A stretch of 64,000 nt of DNA from Ignavibacteria bacterium (GCA_025612245.1 JAAXKQ010000001.1:1-64000); one strand, 5' to 3'; counted from the stretch's first letter, positions 30,601 to 39,100 are shown. A program made the numbers and translations. The notes: generated by a model not told the origin, from the letters alone.

Positions 30601-32510
30601 TGGAAGAAAAACTTGTGGCATATTGCATCCCTAAAAATGAACACGATCCTGAGATTAAGGAATTAAGAGAATTTCTGGAGAAGAAGGTTCCGGGCTACAT
30701 GGTGCCTTCAATATTCGTGTTCATTGAACAGTTTCCCATTACCGTAAACGGGAAAATTGACAGGAAAAAGCTTCCTGAAGCGAGGCTTGAGCGAAGCGGA
30801 CTGATAAAAGGCTATGTCGCTCCTGCCTCGGAAGCCGAACTTATTATGACGGGTATATGGCAGAGCGTATTGAATATTGACAACATCGGTATAACGGACA
30901 ACTTTTTTGAGCTTGGAGGGGATTCAATTATTTCAATTCAGCTGGTTGCAAGGGCAAACCAGGCGGGCTTCCGCCTGACACCCAAAGACATCTTCCAGAA
31001 TCCCACCATTAAAAGCCTGGTCAGGGCCGCAAATAGCGAACGGATCATAAATGCCGGTCAGGGCATTGTCACCGGTGAAATCCCGCTTTCTCCGGTACAG
31101 CACTGGTTCTTTGATCAAAAGTTGTTTAATATCCATCACAACAACCAGTCCGTTCTCTTTGAAGTTGATGAGTCTCTGAATCCGGAGCTGCTGGGACAAG
31201 TGTTAAAGGAAATATTGCTTCACCACGACGCTTTAAGAATAAGCTTCCAAAAAAATAAAGAAGGCTGGCAACAGTTTAACCGGGGAACCGGTCTGAACAT
31301 CCCTCTTGAAGGCCTGGACGTGTCAGCTTTTTCGGATGAAGAGCTTCCGGGGAGGATTCGAAAGCTCTCAACTGAATTGCAGGGAAGCCTTAATATTAGC
31401 AATGAGCTTTTCAAAGTGGCTTACTTTGATACGGGGAAAAACAGGAAGCATTATTTGCTCATAGTAATTCATCATTTAATAATAGATGCCGTTTCATGGA
31501 GAATATTGCTGGATGACTTCCAGACCGCATACGAGCAGGCATCCAGGGAAAGACAGATCAGGCTGCCTCTAAAGACGAGCTCATTTATGGAATGGTCCAA
31601 AAGGTTAAACGAATATGCGCAGTCGCCTGAAGTTATCGCTGAGTTTAATTTCTGGCAGAAGCTTGAAAACTGCCAGGCCCGAACGGTTCCTTCCGATTAC
31701 CTGCCGGGTGAAGAATATTTCCGGGATAGGAACCTGGAAAGTTCGGTCAGGACTGTTCACACTTCACTTGAAACCGAGGAGACCGCAGCCATGCTCAAAG
31801 AGGTTCCGGCGGTGCTGAACGCGGAAATTATGCACTCTCTTTTGGCGGCGCTGGTAAGAGCTTTCGGCAGAAAAACCGGTATGGCGGGACTTCTTTTTGA
31901 GCTTGAGAACCACGGGAGGGTGGACATATTTCCTGAACTGGATCTTTCGCGTACAATCGGCTGGTTTACGAGTATCTATCCTGTTTATCTTGATCTGGAG
32001 GGCTCCTCCGATCTGAAGGGCTCAGTTGAAAAGGTAAAAGAGCAGCTAAGCCTCATCCCGAATCATGGCATCGGTTTCGGGGTTCTGAAATACCTCTCAA
32101 AAGACGAAAGCCTAAGATCCGGAATGCGGCTTCTGCCAAGTCCGGAAATAGCCTTTAATTACCTGGGGCAATTTGAGGAAAATCCCTCTTTGTCCGGCTC
32201 TTCAACAATGCCTGTAGAGTTATCTAAAGGACCGGAGAGGGATCCCGGCAATAAGCGCTTATATCTCATAGAGATAACTGCGGCCATAGTAAGCGGCAGG
32301 CTTGAGGTAGACTGGTCGTACAGCAGCAACATATATAAGGAAAGTACAATCCTTGAACTTGCCGGGGCCTACCTGGAAGAGATCAGGGCAATAGTAAATC
32401 TCGTGAAATCGCAAAAGATAGATCTTAGAGCAAAGGATTTTTCGGAATTTGGCTGGAACCAGCAGGAAGTAAATGATATACTCTCGGTAATAAACGGCTT
32501 AAAGGAATAA
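24606..32510 (+). CDS. NRPS modules 8 and 9: C-A-PCP-C-A-PCP-E
   Basis: Two-module synthetase ending in an epimerase. C1 about 23–460 (HHIISDGWS), A1 about 482–980, PCP1 near 1035 (GGHSL), C2 about 1096–1540 with HHIITDEWS near 1227 (Glu where Gly is usual), A2 about 1558–2055, PCP2 near 2108 (GGDSI), E about 2160–2634 (HHLIIDAVSW, ENHGR). Hand-read code of A1 is DVGELASIDK, eight of ten positions as in the Orn code DVGEIGSIDK, so a basic residue is likely. A2 reads DATKVGEVGK, eight of ten as in Asn DLTKLGEVGK, so D-Asn is inferred. AGGAG stands eight bases before the ATG. The 82-bp gap before it is the widest within the six-gene NRPS run. The stop codon abuts the next ATG. Confidence 0.95.
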   Translation: MNRNDTGMQKEENIESNEEVYVFPASYAQQRLWFLDQFEPGSPYYNIPSAMRIKGKFNIAAFKSAIEEIARRHESLRTNFSTVEGKPVQVISKGVKVPFDIIDLKSLAEAEKGPEVSRLLTEKAKHSFNLSSEPLIRITVLEIAPEDHVVMVVMHHIISDGWSMGVLVQEMSALYNAYSFGRPSPLDELTLQYADYSLWQKEFLQGERLERQLDYWKEKLGDASQYLDLPFDRPRPAVWTNNGSTLSRTIPQATFDALMEFSRSERVTLFMTLMAAFQVLLHKYSSQEDISVGTPVANRTRREVEGIIGLFINTIVIRTGVSGRDTFRSYLQKVRSATLEGYENQDLPFEFLVEKLQPGRDMSYQPFFQVMFILQNLPLNSQPFNGLELSTAEVSMGTSTFDITLTVAETFEGLDLTMEYNTDLFDGSTISRMLKHYENLLDNILLHPEALISNLGLMDEEEKNRVLYEWNNSEREFEKCNSIHSLFERQAKINPGKIAAVYEEEAISYGELNEKSNRLARKLRKLGLGPEGIAGICIDRSLEMIIAVLGVLKAGAAYLPLDASYPEDRLKFMLTNADVGLLITQSHLEEAIPFHEGPVVYIDKDWEEISRENSLNPAIALDESNLAYVIYTSGSTGKPKGTMVSHASLINAYMAWEESYELTTRATTHLQMASFSFDVFAGDWTRALCSGGKLVIAPREILLEGEKLYSLMRKEGVNIAEFVPAVLRNLIDYLEESRKSLEFFNLLIAGSDVWYSGEYKKFQKFCGRNTRLINSFGLTEATIDSSFFESTNLELPDERLVPIGRAFSNVTLYILDKNFRPLPPGLKGELYVGGKGLSRGYLKLQEVTAEKFIPDPFSGIPGMRLYRTGDLACYLPDGNIEFLGRMDNQIKLRGLRVELGEIETAILEFENIKSAAVIAREDIPGDKRIVAYYVTRDGKAILTSALKQFLSERLPEFMLPSAFVMLSGLPITPNGKVDRRFLPAPDKNELLKELESNYVAPRSVVEGVLAAIWSDILKIQKVGVNDNFFELGGHSLLATQVISRIRNAFKLEIPLRSIFENPTVARLGYVVENEKLKETGLMNKAVLPASRGDSIPLSFAQERLWFLDQLEPGNSFYNIPEIYRIKGKLDKDILEESLNEILKRHEILRTSFFSLNGKARAAIAPELKIKISFTDLSIYSLEEQEKIIEARSTDEAQEYIPLAKAPLFRTSLLKVSEEEYVVIMVMHHIITDEWSSAIMLKEIALTYNALSLSTKPLLPELKIQYADYAIWQREYLQGENLEHQMEYWKRKLTGIPTRLELPYDHPRPLVQSYRGDYMSRELDQRMVKLIRESARQYGVTLFMMMLSVYEVLLYRMSNQNDLVIGTPVANRNKEELEPLIGFFVNTLVIRSNLDGSMRFRELLQETMQTSLEAYTFQDLPFEMLVDALEPERTLSHSPIFQVMFALQNAPEEEYEFTADLRLTPYEVHSMTSKFDLTMLISDKSEESISMAFEYNTDLFDKETIERMFRHYELILECVLKNPDSILSGISLLSREEERAILEKMSGINASPFSPGEMVHVAFENTASLMAGNTALIFMGSKMTFGELNSRSNRLAHYLVKRGIGPETVVGVALRRSPELIISLLGVLKAGGCYLPLDTNYPEDRLHYIIADSNLKLLITEKDLSSKFGAGMAETVLVDLQWKEIEQESSLNPEIQGPFPDNLAYIIYTSGSTGNPKGTMITHKNLTNYLSWCQNAYPLSEETGSVFHLSISFDAAITSIYPALLSGTPVRIIPEGKDIYLLGKELMESGATGTLKITPAHLDILAENLRNEASDGRPADEKIKVGALVVGGENLTGKQIAFYQDNYPGTLIFNEYGPTEATVGCIVHEASRHKTVGSVPIGRVIPGVYACILDDNMSLVGENTPGELYIGGLGISRGYLAKPELTAEKFIPDPFSGVPGMRIYRTGDKAKLLKDGNIEFLGRLDGQVKLHGYRIEPGEIEAVLKQHPEVKEALVLKHDLEEKLVAYCIPKNEHDPEIKELREFLEKKVPGYMVPSIFVFIEQFPITVNGKIDRKKLPEARLERSGLIKGYVAPASEAELIMTGIWQSVLNIDNIGITDNFFELGGDSIISIQLVARANQAGFRLTPKDIFQNPTIKSLVRAANSERIINAGQGIVTGEIPLSPVQHWFFDQKLFNIHHNNQSVLFEVDESLNPELLGQVLKEILLHHDALRISFQKNKEGWQQFNRGTGLNIPLEGLDVSAFSDEELPGRIRKLSTELQGSLNISNELFKVAYFDTGKNRKHYLLIVIHHLIIDAVSWRILLDDFQTAYEQASRERQIRLPLKTSSFMEWSKRLNEYAQSPEVIAEFNFWQKLENCQARTVPSDYLPGEEYFRDRNLESSVRTVHTSLETEETAAMLKEVPAVLNAEIMHSLLAALVRAFGRKTGMAGLLFELENHGRVDIFPELDLSRTIGWFTSIYPVYLDLEGSSDLKGSVEKVKEQLSLIPNHGIGFGVLKYLSKDESLRSGMRLLPSPEIAFNYLGQFEENPSLSGSSTMPVELSKGPERDPGNKRLYLIEITAAIVSGRLEVDWSYSSNIYKESTILELAGAYLEEIRAIVNLVKSQKIDLRAKDFSEFGWNQQEVNDILSVINGLKE

Positions 32511-35500
32511 ATGATGAACAGCAAAGAAGTAGAAGATATTTATCCGCTTTCGCCAATGCAGCAGGGAATGATGTTCCATAGCCTCCTTTCCCCTGAATCC
32601 GGAATGTACGTGGAACAGTTTAGCTGTGTTATTAGCGGAAAATTTGACGTGGTGGCTTTCAGGCTGGCCTGGCAGCAGCTGGTGGACGAGGATGCCGTAC
32701 TGAGGACTTCATTTCAGAGTAAAGGCCTAAAGGAACCCCTGCAGGTTGTTTACAGGAAAGTCGAAATGCCTTTCGGAATCCTTGACTGGCAGTCTTTGAC
32801 TGACTATGAAAGAGAAATTGAATTTGAAAACTACTGCCTCACTGAGCAGATGAAGGGATTCGACCTGGCTAAACCCCCGCTGCTCAGATTTACTATAGCC
32901 CGTGCCGGCAAGGAGTCTTACTACTTTATATGGACCTTTCACCACATTCTTTTGGATGGATGGTCCATGCCCTTGCTTTTCCGCGAGGTTCTGCTCAGGT
33001 ATGAGGCTCTTGCAAACGGAAGGCAGTACTCATTCAGACCCGTCAAGACATACAGGGACTATATTGTCTGGCTGAAAAAACAAAATCTAAAGGAAGCCGA
33101 AGTATTCTGGAGAAATGCGCTAAAGGGACTGGAAGCACCTACACTCCTTGGCAACAAAGGCGGCAGCGGAAAAGAGGAATCATGTTCTGACATAAAGTAC
33201 AGCTTGCCGGAAGAAATTATGAAGGGCGTTCAGGCATTTGCCGTTAAAAACCAGCTCACAATGAACACGATTGTCCAGGGGGCATGGACAATGCTCCTGG
33301 GGGCATACACGGGGCAGAATGACGTTGTCTATGGAACAACCGTATCCGGCAGGCCTGTGGATCTGCCGGGATCCGAAAACATAATCGGCTTATTAATTAA
33401 TACTCTTCCTGTCAGATCCTGCATTTTGCCAGAAGAACCGCTTTGCGAATGGCTTGGGAATTTGCAGGCGAAGCTGCTTGAAATGAGGCAGTATGAATAT
33501 ACTCCTTTAAGCGAGATTCAAAAGTATTCCGGAATCCACACTTCACAGCCTTTGTTCGACAGCCTGCTCGTTTTTGAAAACTATCCCGAGGACGCGCTTA
33601 AAGATTCTGAAATAAAAGGGCTTCAAATTGAGAAACTGAAAACGGCTGAAAGAACAAATTTCCCGCTCGTACTGGTTGTTGTGATGAGTAAGAGCCTGGA
33701 GTTCCGCCTGATTTATGAGGCGGGAAAAATTGAACCTTCGGCTGCCGGAAATATGATGCAAAACCTGAAGGCACTTATTACATCTTTCATAAAGACTGAA
33801 ACAAGGACCCTCAGCGATGTGGAATTTATAAGTGAGGCTGAAAAGCAGGAGATTCTGAAAAAATCGGGCCACATTACGGGGGAAAAGAAACATTGCCTTC
33901 ATGAGCTTTTTGAGCTCCAGGTAGAGAAAACGCCTTACAATACGGCCGTCATTTTCAAAGGGCAGAAACTTTCGTATCTGGAGCTGAATAAAAAGTCCAA
34001 CCAGCTGTCTCATTACCTAATCCGGAAGGGGATTAAAAAAGAAGCACTTGTAGGGGTCATTGTTGAAAAGTCCATTGAAATGATAATTGCAATCCTGGGC
34101 ATCCTGAAGGCCGGGGCGGCTTATGTGCCCATTGATCCTTCCTTACCCGCTAAAAGGGTAAGTTTCATCTGCGAGGATGCGAAGATCAGGGAGATTATAA
34201 CACAAAGCAATTTCTTGGATAGGCTGCCGGGAGTAAGTGCGCGGAAAACGTGCATTGATAAGTTTATGGAAGAACTAATCTATGAGGACGCCAATAACCC
34301 CGAAACAGGCTGCTTGCCTGAAAATCTTGCCTACGTGATCTATACTTCGGGCTCGACCGGTAAGCCCAAAGGGGTCCTGGTTATGCATTCAGGAGCATGC
34401 AATTTTGTACGCGCTCTTTCAGGATCAGTAAATGCCGAGCCATGGGAAAGGTGGCTGCAATTTTTCTCGCTGAGTTTTGACGGTTCAGTCGGAGACATCT
34501 TTCCGCCACTTATCAGCGGGGCAGCGCTGATAATTCCGGAACGAATGGACCTCTTTGACCTTAAGAACCTGGATAAATTCATCAGGGATCATGCAATCAG
34601 CACGATATTTATGACGCCAACGGCGTTGTCGATGATGGCTGAAAATGGAGTACCATGCCTGAAGAAGATCATCTCAGGGGGTGAGGTATGCAACAAGGAT
34701 CTGGCTTTGGCACTCTGCCGGGAAAGAGAGTTTTTTAATGCTTACGGTCCCACCGAAGCCTCGGTTGCTGTTTCTTTATTCAAAGTGAATTCTTCCCGGG
34801 AGAATTACGACTCGCTCCCGATTGGAAGGCCCTTATTAAACTCCAAAATGTTTGTATTGGATCAATTCCTTAGAATTGTGCCTGAGGGCTGCATTGGCGA
34901 ACTATACGTGGGCGGATACGGCATAGTACGGGGTTACTTAAACAACCCGGAGCTGACGGCAGAAAAATTTGTTCCCAACCCTTATCAGACATCCCCGGGT
35001 GAGAGGCTATATAAAACGGGCGATCTGGTGCGCCTTTTGCCGGACGGCAATTTCGAGTTCATAAAGAGAATTGACGAACAGGTTAAAATCCGGGGCTACC
35101 GCATTGAACTCGGAGAAATTGAGTCGGCGATCCGGAAGTGTGATGGGGTGCGTGATGCCATAGTAAAAGTGACAAACGGCAGGGGTGGTGAAAGTAAGAT
35201 ATCGGCTTATATAGTTGCTGATGAGGCAGAGCAGTTTATTGTAGAAAAAGTAAAAAAAGAGCTTGCAAGAAACCTCCCCGGGTACATGGTCCCATCCAGA
35301 GTCATAGTGTTAAAGGAATTTCCGCTTAACAGCAGCGGCAAAATAGACAAAAAGGCCTTGCCGGAACCCGAGGAGGAAAAGCTTGATAACCGCCAGATCT
35401 ATATAGCCCCAAAGGATACCTGGGAATGCAGCCTTGTCCTGCTTTTCGAGGAAATTCTTCAGGTGCACCCCGTTGGCGTAAAAGACAATTTCTTTGACCT

Positions 35501-36464
35501 CGGGGGGCATTCTCTCCTGGCAATCAGGCTAATGGACCTCGTACAGGAAAGGCTTAACCGTGCGATCCCCCTGGTTACAATTTATCAAAATCCGACCATA
35601 GAGGGACTGGCTCCATTTCTGAAAGACAATGGTGAAAATAAAAAGTCTTCGCTTTTAATGGAGCTGAAAAAAAGCGGGGATAGTGAACCCCTGTTTTTCA
35701 TGCACCCTTCCGGAGGAAGCGTGCACTGGTATTCTGAGCTGGCAAAGCTTGTTGACCCCGGGACGCCTTTCTTTGCCATGCAGGCCCTGGGTATAGACGG
35801 CAAGGAAAAACTGGACGATTCCATTGATGTTATGGCCTCAAGATATGTCGGCGGCATTCTACAGAAGCAGCCCCGGGGCCCATATTACATAGGCGGGTGG
35901 TCGTTTGGCGTAATTCCGGCCTTTGAGGTTGCCCGGCAGCTGATGGCACTAGGGGCTGAGGTAAACATGCTGGCTTTGCTGGATTGCGGCCCATTTGTAC
36001 CTTTTGAGGAGCCAAAGGACAGCGCTGAGCTTCTGTCGGACATGTTCAAGAAAAACTTCCCGATCGATGCTGAATTCTTGCGTCAGATGGGGGAGCAGGA
36101 GCGTTTTACTTATGCCTTTAAGATGGCCAAGAAAAATGGAATGATCCCGTTTTACGTCAGGTTGTCGGAATTCTCCTTCTATATTCACATTCTAAAAACC
36201 ATGCAGCAGGCATGGCGCAAATATAAGATAAAAACATATCCCGGGCAGATTACCCTCTTCCGTTCCGAGGAAAGCAAAGCCGATCCCGCTCTGGCTGCGG
36301 ATATGTGCTGGGGGCAGTTTACCTCAAAGCCCGTCAATGTTATTGACGTTCCGGGCAACCATATCAGCATGATGCAGCCGCCGGATGTAAAAGTGCTGGC
36401 CGGAAAACTGAACTCCCTAATCAGAAACTTCAGGGAGAACCCGGATAAAATAAGTGTGAAATAG
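32511..36464 (+). CDS. NRPS module 10 (termination): C-A-PCP-TE
   Basis: Last synthetase subunit, adding the final residue and releasing the peptide by hydrolysis or cyclisation. C residues 1–440 (IYPLSPMQQGMM, HHILLDGWS), A about 463–950, PCP near 1001 (GGHSL), type I thioesterase about 1060–1317 with GWSFG (Ser near 1130), LLDCG for the likely acid, and NHISMM for the likely His. C follows an epimerase-ending subunit, so it should take a D-residue donor. The hand-read code DGGFIGAVAK has no close match that I recall; Ile-type DGFFLGVVYK agrees at six of ten positions, so an aliphatic residue is only a guess. Two ATGs stand at 32511 and 32514; AAGGA sits seven bases before the second. The thioesterase marks the end of the assembly line. 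Confidence 0.95.
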   Translation: MMNSKEVEDIYPLSPMQQGMMFHSLLSPESGMYVEQFSCVISGKFDVVAFRLAWQQLVDEDAVLRTSFQSKGLKEPLQVVYRKVEMPFGILDWQSLTDYEREIEFENYCLTEQMKGFDLAKPPLLRFTIARAGKESYYFIWTFHHILLDGWSMPLLFREVLLRYEALANGRQYSFRPVKTYRDYIVWLKKQNLKEAEVFWRNALKGLEAPTLLGNKGGSGKEESCSDIKYSLPEEIMKGVQAFAVKNQLTMNTIVQGAWTMLLGAYTGQNDVVYGTTVSGRPVDLPGSENIIGLLINTLPVRSCILPEEPLCEWLGNLQAKLLEMRQYEYTPLSEIQKYSGIHTSQPLFDSLLVFENYPEDALKDSEIKGLQIEKLKTAERTNFPLVLVVVMSKSLEFRLIYEAGKIEPSAAGNMMQNLKALITSFIKTETRTLSDVEFISEAEKQEILKKSGHITGEKKHCLHELFELQVEKTPYNTAVIFKGQKLSYLELNKKSNQLSHYLIRKGIKKEALVGVIVEKSIEMIIAILGILKAGAAYVPIDPSLPAKRVSFICEDAKIREIITQSNFLDRLPGVSARKTCIDKFMEELIYEDANNPETGCLPENLAYVIYTSGSTGKPKGVLVMHSGACNFVRALSGSVNAEPWERWLQFFSLSFDGSVGDIFPPLISGAALIIPERMDLFDLKNLDKFIRDHAISTIFMTPTALSMMAENGVPCLKKIISGGEVCNKDLALALCREREFFNAYGPTEASVAVSLFKVNSSRENYDSLPIGRPLLNSKMFVLDQFLRIVPEGCIGELYVGGYGIVRGYLNNPELTAEKFVPNPYQTSPGERLYKTGDLVRLLPDGNFEFIKRIDEQVKIRGYRIELGEIESAIRKCDGVRDAIVKVTNGRGGESKISAYIVADEAEQFIVEKVKKELARNLPGYMVPSRVIVLKEFPLNSSGKIDKKALPEPEEEKLDNRQIYIAPKDTWECSLVLLFEEILQVHPVGVKDNFFDLGGHSLLAIRLMDLVQERLNRAIPLVTIYQNPTIEGLAPFLKDNGENKKSSLLMELKKSGDSEPLFFMHPSGGSVHWYSELAKLVDPGTPFFAMQALGIDGKEKLDDSIDVMASRYVGGILQKQPRGPYYIGGWSFGVIPAFEVARQLMALGAEVNMLALLDCGPFVPFEEPKDSAELLSDMFKKNFPIDAEFLRQMGEQERFTYAFKMAKKNGMIPFYVRLSEFSFYIHILKTMQQAWRKYKIKTYPGQITLFRSEESKADPALAADMCWGQFTSKPVNVIDVPGNHISMMQPPDVKVLAGKLNSLIRNFRENPDKISVK

Positions 36465-36508
36465 AAGATGACCTTAGAACCGCTTGAAATTTTTAGGAGT
36501 AAGAAGTA

Positions 36509-37804
36509 ATGCCGAAAAAACTTTTAAACAGGAATTTCATTTTGCTCATGCAGGGGCAGTCGATAAGCCTTCTTGGTAACCAGGTTTTTTCAATTGCCGC
36601 AATCTTCTGGATCAAGCATCTTACAGATTCAGCCAGCCTGATTGGCCTGATCGGGATGATTTCCAGTATTCCGGCCATTCTGCTTTCTTCTGTAGGAGGT
36701 GCAGTTGCCGACAGGTATTCAAGAAGAAAAATATTGATTTACTGTGACGCCTTAAATGGAATTGCGGTGCTTGTCCTGGCAAGTGTCCTTTATCTGAGTC
36801 CGGGGAAAACGGATCTCGTGCTGGCTTCATTTTTTGCAATTTCTCTGTTGATGTCTGTTGTTAATTCATTCTTTCAGCCTGCCATCAGCGCTGCTGTTCC
36901 GGACCTTGTCCCGCGTGAAAAGATTACGGGGGCCAATTCACTGGACCAGGCTTCCGAGCAGGTAATGACCTTTTTGGGGCAGGGTATAGGAGGGGTTCTC
37001 TTCAGGATGCTCGGGGCCCCGATGCTGATCTTCTTTAACGGGGTTTCATTTCTCTTTGCCGCCATCTGCGAGGTCTTTATTGAAATTCCGCAGAAAATTC
37101 CGGAAAAAGGGAAGGACTGGAAGGACCAGATGGCGCATTTTAAGAAGGATGTAATTGAAGGTTTCAGGTACGTATGGAACAACCAGGGGCTGAAGAAAAT
37201 GACGCTTCTTTTTACGTTTATCAACTTTATGACTGTGCCTGTAATAGTGCTGCTTCCCTTTTACGTGGAGGATTTCTTGAAGGCCACGGCCGACTGGTAC
37301 GGATTTCTGCTTGCGATGTATGGTATAGGTTCCATGTTAGGCTATATCCTTGCCGGTTTGCTAAAGCTGAAGGGAAGACTAAGGGCCTTTACGGTACTAA
37401 CATTCTTTTTAGCCGAATCCTCCGGCTTTGGATTCCTGGGGCTCATAAGTTCAACTGCAACTGCACTCGTGCTGGCGGTTATAGCAGGAACACTGAACGG
37501 GTTTGTAGGGGTTTATATAATTACAGCATTGCAGGTGACCACTCCAAGCCCTATGAGGGGAAGGGTATTCGGATTCATTTCTTCTTTGAGCGGGGCAATG
37601 GTTCCGCTTAGCATGGGGCTTGCGGGATTTATATTTGATGCAACGGGTAAGAACATACAGCTCATCTATATGAGCTGCGGCCTAATAATGTTCCTTATAG
37701 CCCTTGTTTCCCTGTTTAGCGGGGATATCAGGAATTTCCTTTCCAATGATAATGATTCAGATGAGGTTAAAATAGGCAGCGAAGTAGAAAGCGCGGTGAA
37801 ATAG
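36509..37804 (+). CDS. MFS transporter, likely peptide exporter
   Basis: Integral membrane transporter of the major facilitator superfamily, 431 aa with about 12 hydrophobic segments. The loop ADRYSRRK near residue 70 is the typical MFS motif between helices 2 and 3. The overall look is that of the EntS/DHA3-like exporters often found beside siderophore and NRPS genes. AGGAG lies nine bases before the ATG. The gene follows the thioesterase-bearing synthetase after 44 bp with no terminator between, so it is probably cotranscribed and exports the peptide or protects the producer. The substrate cannot be read from the sequence. Confidence 0.88.
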   Translation: MPKKLLNRNFILLMQGQSISLLGNQVFSIAAIFWIKHLTDSASLIGLIGMISSIPAILLSSVGGAVADRYSRRKILIYCDALNGIAVLVLASVLYLSPGKTDLVLASFFAISLLMSVVNSFFQPAISAAVPDLVPREKITGANSLDQASEQVMTFLGQGIGGVLFRMLGAPMLIFFNGVSFLFAAICEVFIEIPQKIPEKGKDWKDQMAHFKKDVIEGFRYVWNNQGLKKMTLLFTFINFMTVPVIVLLPFYVEDFLKATADWYGFLLAMYGIGSMLGYILAGLLKLKGRLRAFTVLTFFLAESSGFGFLGLISSTATALVLAVIAGTLNGFVGVYIITALQVTTPSPMRGRVFGFISSLSGAMVPLSMGLAGFIFDATGKNIQLIYMSCGLIMFLIALVSLFSGDIRNFLSNDNDSDEVKIGSEVESAVK

Positions 37805-37889
37805 ACAATAAAAGTAAGAGTACTCAACGGTCATTTTACGTTACAATTAACACTATTAAAGTTATTAATCACAAAACAGTGAGGGCAAA

Positions 37890-38123
37890 ATGAGAGAGGA
37901 TGAAAAAGAAGATACCACAATCTATAAGGTGGTTGTAAATCATGAGGAACAGTATTCCATCTGGCCTGCGGACAGGGAAAACCCCCTGGGCTGGAAAGAC
38001 GCCGGGAAAGTGGGACTGAAGCCTGAATGCCTGTCATACATTAAAGAAGTGTGGACTGATATGCGTCCTTTAAGCCTGAGAAAAAAAATGGAAGAAGCAC
38101 AGGCAAAAAAAGGTGAGAGCTGA
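37890..38123 (+). CDS. MbtH-like NRPS accessory protein
   Basis: Small (77 aa) protein that binds NRPS adenylation domains and supports their folding or activity. It has the family signature: [10 protein letters not shown] near residue 17, GW before the centre, then [18 protein letters not shown]. The conserved Trp residues are present. The start has GAGGG five bases upstream. It lies 85 bp after the exporter and before the phosphopantetheinyl transferase, as expected for an NRPS operon. Which of the ten A domains need it is unknown. Confidence 0.93.
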   Translation: MREDEKEDTTIYKVVVNHEEQYSIWPADRENPLGWKDAGKVGLKPECLSYIKEVWTDMRPLSLRKKMEEAQAKKGES

Positions 38124-38265
38124 GGCGGAGAAGAGTTAAAGCCGGATGTAATGACCTAAACTGGCGGCCATTCCCTTAGAAAAAATGAGGATGCGCCGCC
38201 TTTTGAAGCCCGGTTATTTCTCCCATTTGGAAAGAACAAGGATTAAGTTTTAACGAAAGCGGAAA

Positions 38266-39054
38266 ATGCAAGAAGAAAAATATCTGTTAAAGGAAGATGA
38301 GGTTCACGTTTGGCATGTTGATGCCGGTTTAGTCTCTTCCTCGGAGTTTTGGAATGTCCTGAACGGCGAGGAGACAGAAAGAGCCCGGAGGTACCATTTC
38401 TCCAAAGATAGGGAGAATTTCCTGGTTTCAAGAGGGGTGCTCAGAAGCCTTATTGCCCATTACACAAATAATTCTCCTGAAAATGTGGAGTTTCACTATA
38501 ACAAGTATGGTAAACCTTTTCTAAAAGGGGAAGAGAGCCTGAAATTTAATGTGTCTCATTCAGGCAGAATTTTGCTTTTTGCATTTGCCCGGAATAAAGA
38601 GCTTGGAATTGACGTCGAACAGATCCGACATGACTTTGCAGAGCTTGAGATCGCAGGCAGCTTTTTTTCCAGCAGTGAGGTCCTTCAGCTTTCTGTTTTG
38701 CCTGAAGAAATAAGAAAGCTTGCTTTCTTCAAGTGCTGGACGCTCAAGGAGGCATATATAAAGGCAAAGGGAAAGGGGCTATCCGTCCCCCTCGATTCAT
38801 TTGACGTTTCAGTCTGCCCCGAGGCTGCATCTGAAGTCAAGGAACTTCTCAGAGTGCCTGATGACCCGGAGGAAAGCAGGAAATGGAAAATCTTCAGCCT
38901 TAGTGTTGCCCTGGGCTATTGTGCCGCACTTGCAGTTGAGGGGGAGCCCCTGGAAATAAGGCACTTTTCCTGGACTGATGAAGTTACCAGCGGTCCATCT
39001 TTTTTAGGCCGGCAGAAATTCGGTTGCAATAAACCGGTAAATTCCATTAAATAA
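38266..39054 (+). CDS. Sfp-type 4'-phosphopantetheinyl transferase
   Basis: Transfers phosphopantetheine from CoA to the Ser of each carrier protein, turning apo-PCP into holo-PCP. 262 aa, two-lobed Sfp family. Visible motifs: VSRGVLR near residue 55, FNVSHSG near 95, GIDVE (Asp116 and Glu118, Mg binding) and WTLKEAYIKAKGKGL from Trp158 (Glu162). The length fits Sfp/Gsp enzymes, which activate secondary-metabolite carriers. The ribosome site is weak (GGAAA directly before the ATG), so a slightly later start cannot be excluded. It is the last recognisable gene of the NRPS cluster. Confidence 0.93.
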   Translation: MQEEKYLLKEDEVHVWHVDAGLVSSSEFWNVLNGEETERARRYHFSKDRENFLVSRGVLRSLIAHYTNNSPENVEFHYNKYGKPFLKGEESLKFNVSHSGRILLFAFARNKELGIDVEQIRHDFAELEIAGSFFSSSEVLQLSVLPEEIRKLAFFKCWTLKEAYIKAKGKGLSVPLDSFDVSVCPEAASEVKELLRVPDDPEESRKWKIFSLSVALGYCAALAVEGEPLEIRHFSWTDEVTSGPSFLGRQKFGCNKPVNSIK

Positions 39055-39100
39055 TCATATAGATGTTTAGTGATAAAATAAAATGGATAGGAGGTTCATT

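Noticed and set aside
1-36464. CRISPR or transposon origin of the repeated blocks
   Set aside because: The repeats are long coding segments in the same frame of homologous domains, without spacers, terminal inverted repeats or target duplications. Gene conversion explains them.
37805-37889. A separate promoter for the MbtH-like gene
   Set aside because: The gap is AT-rich, but no -35/-10 pair with suitable spacing was found; cotranscription with the exporter is simpler.
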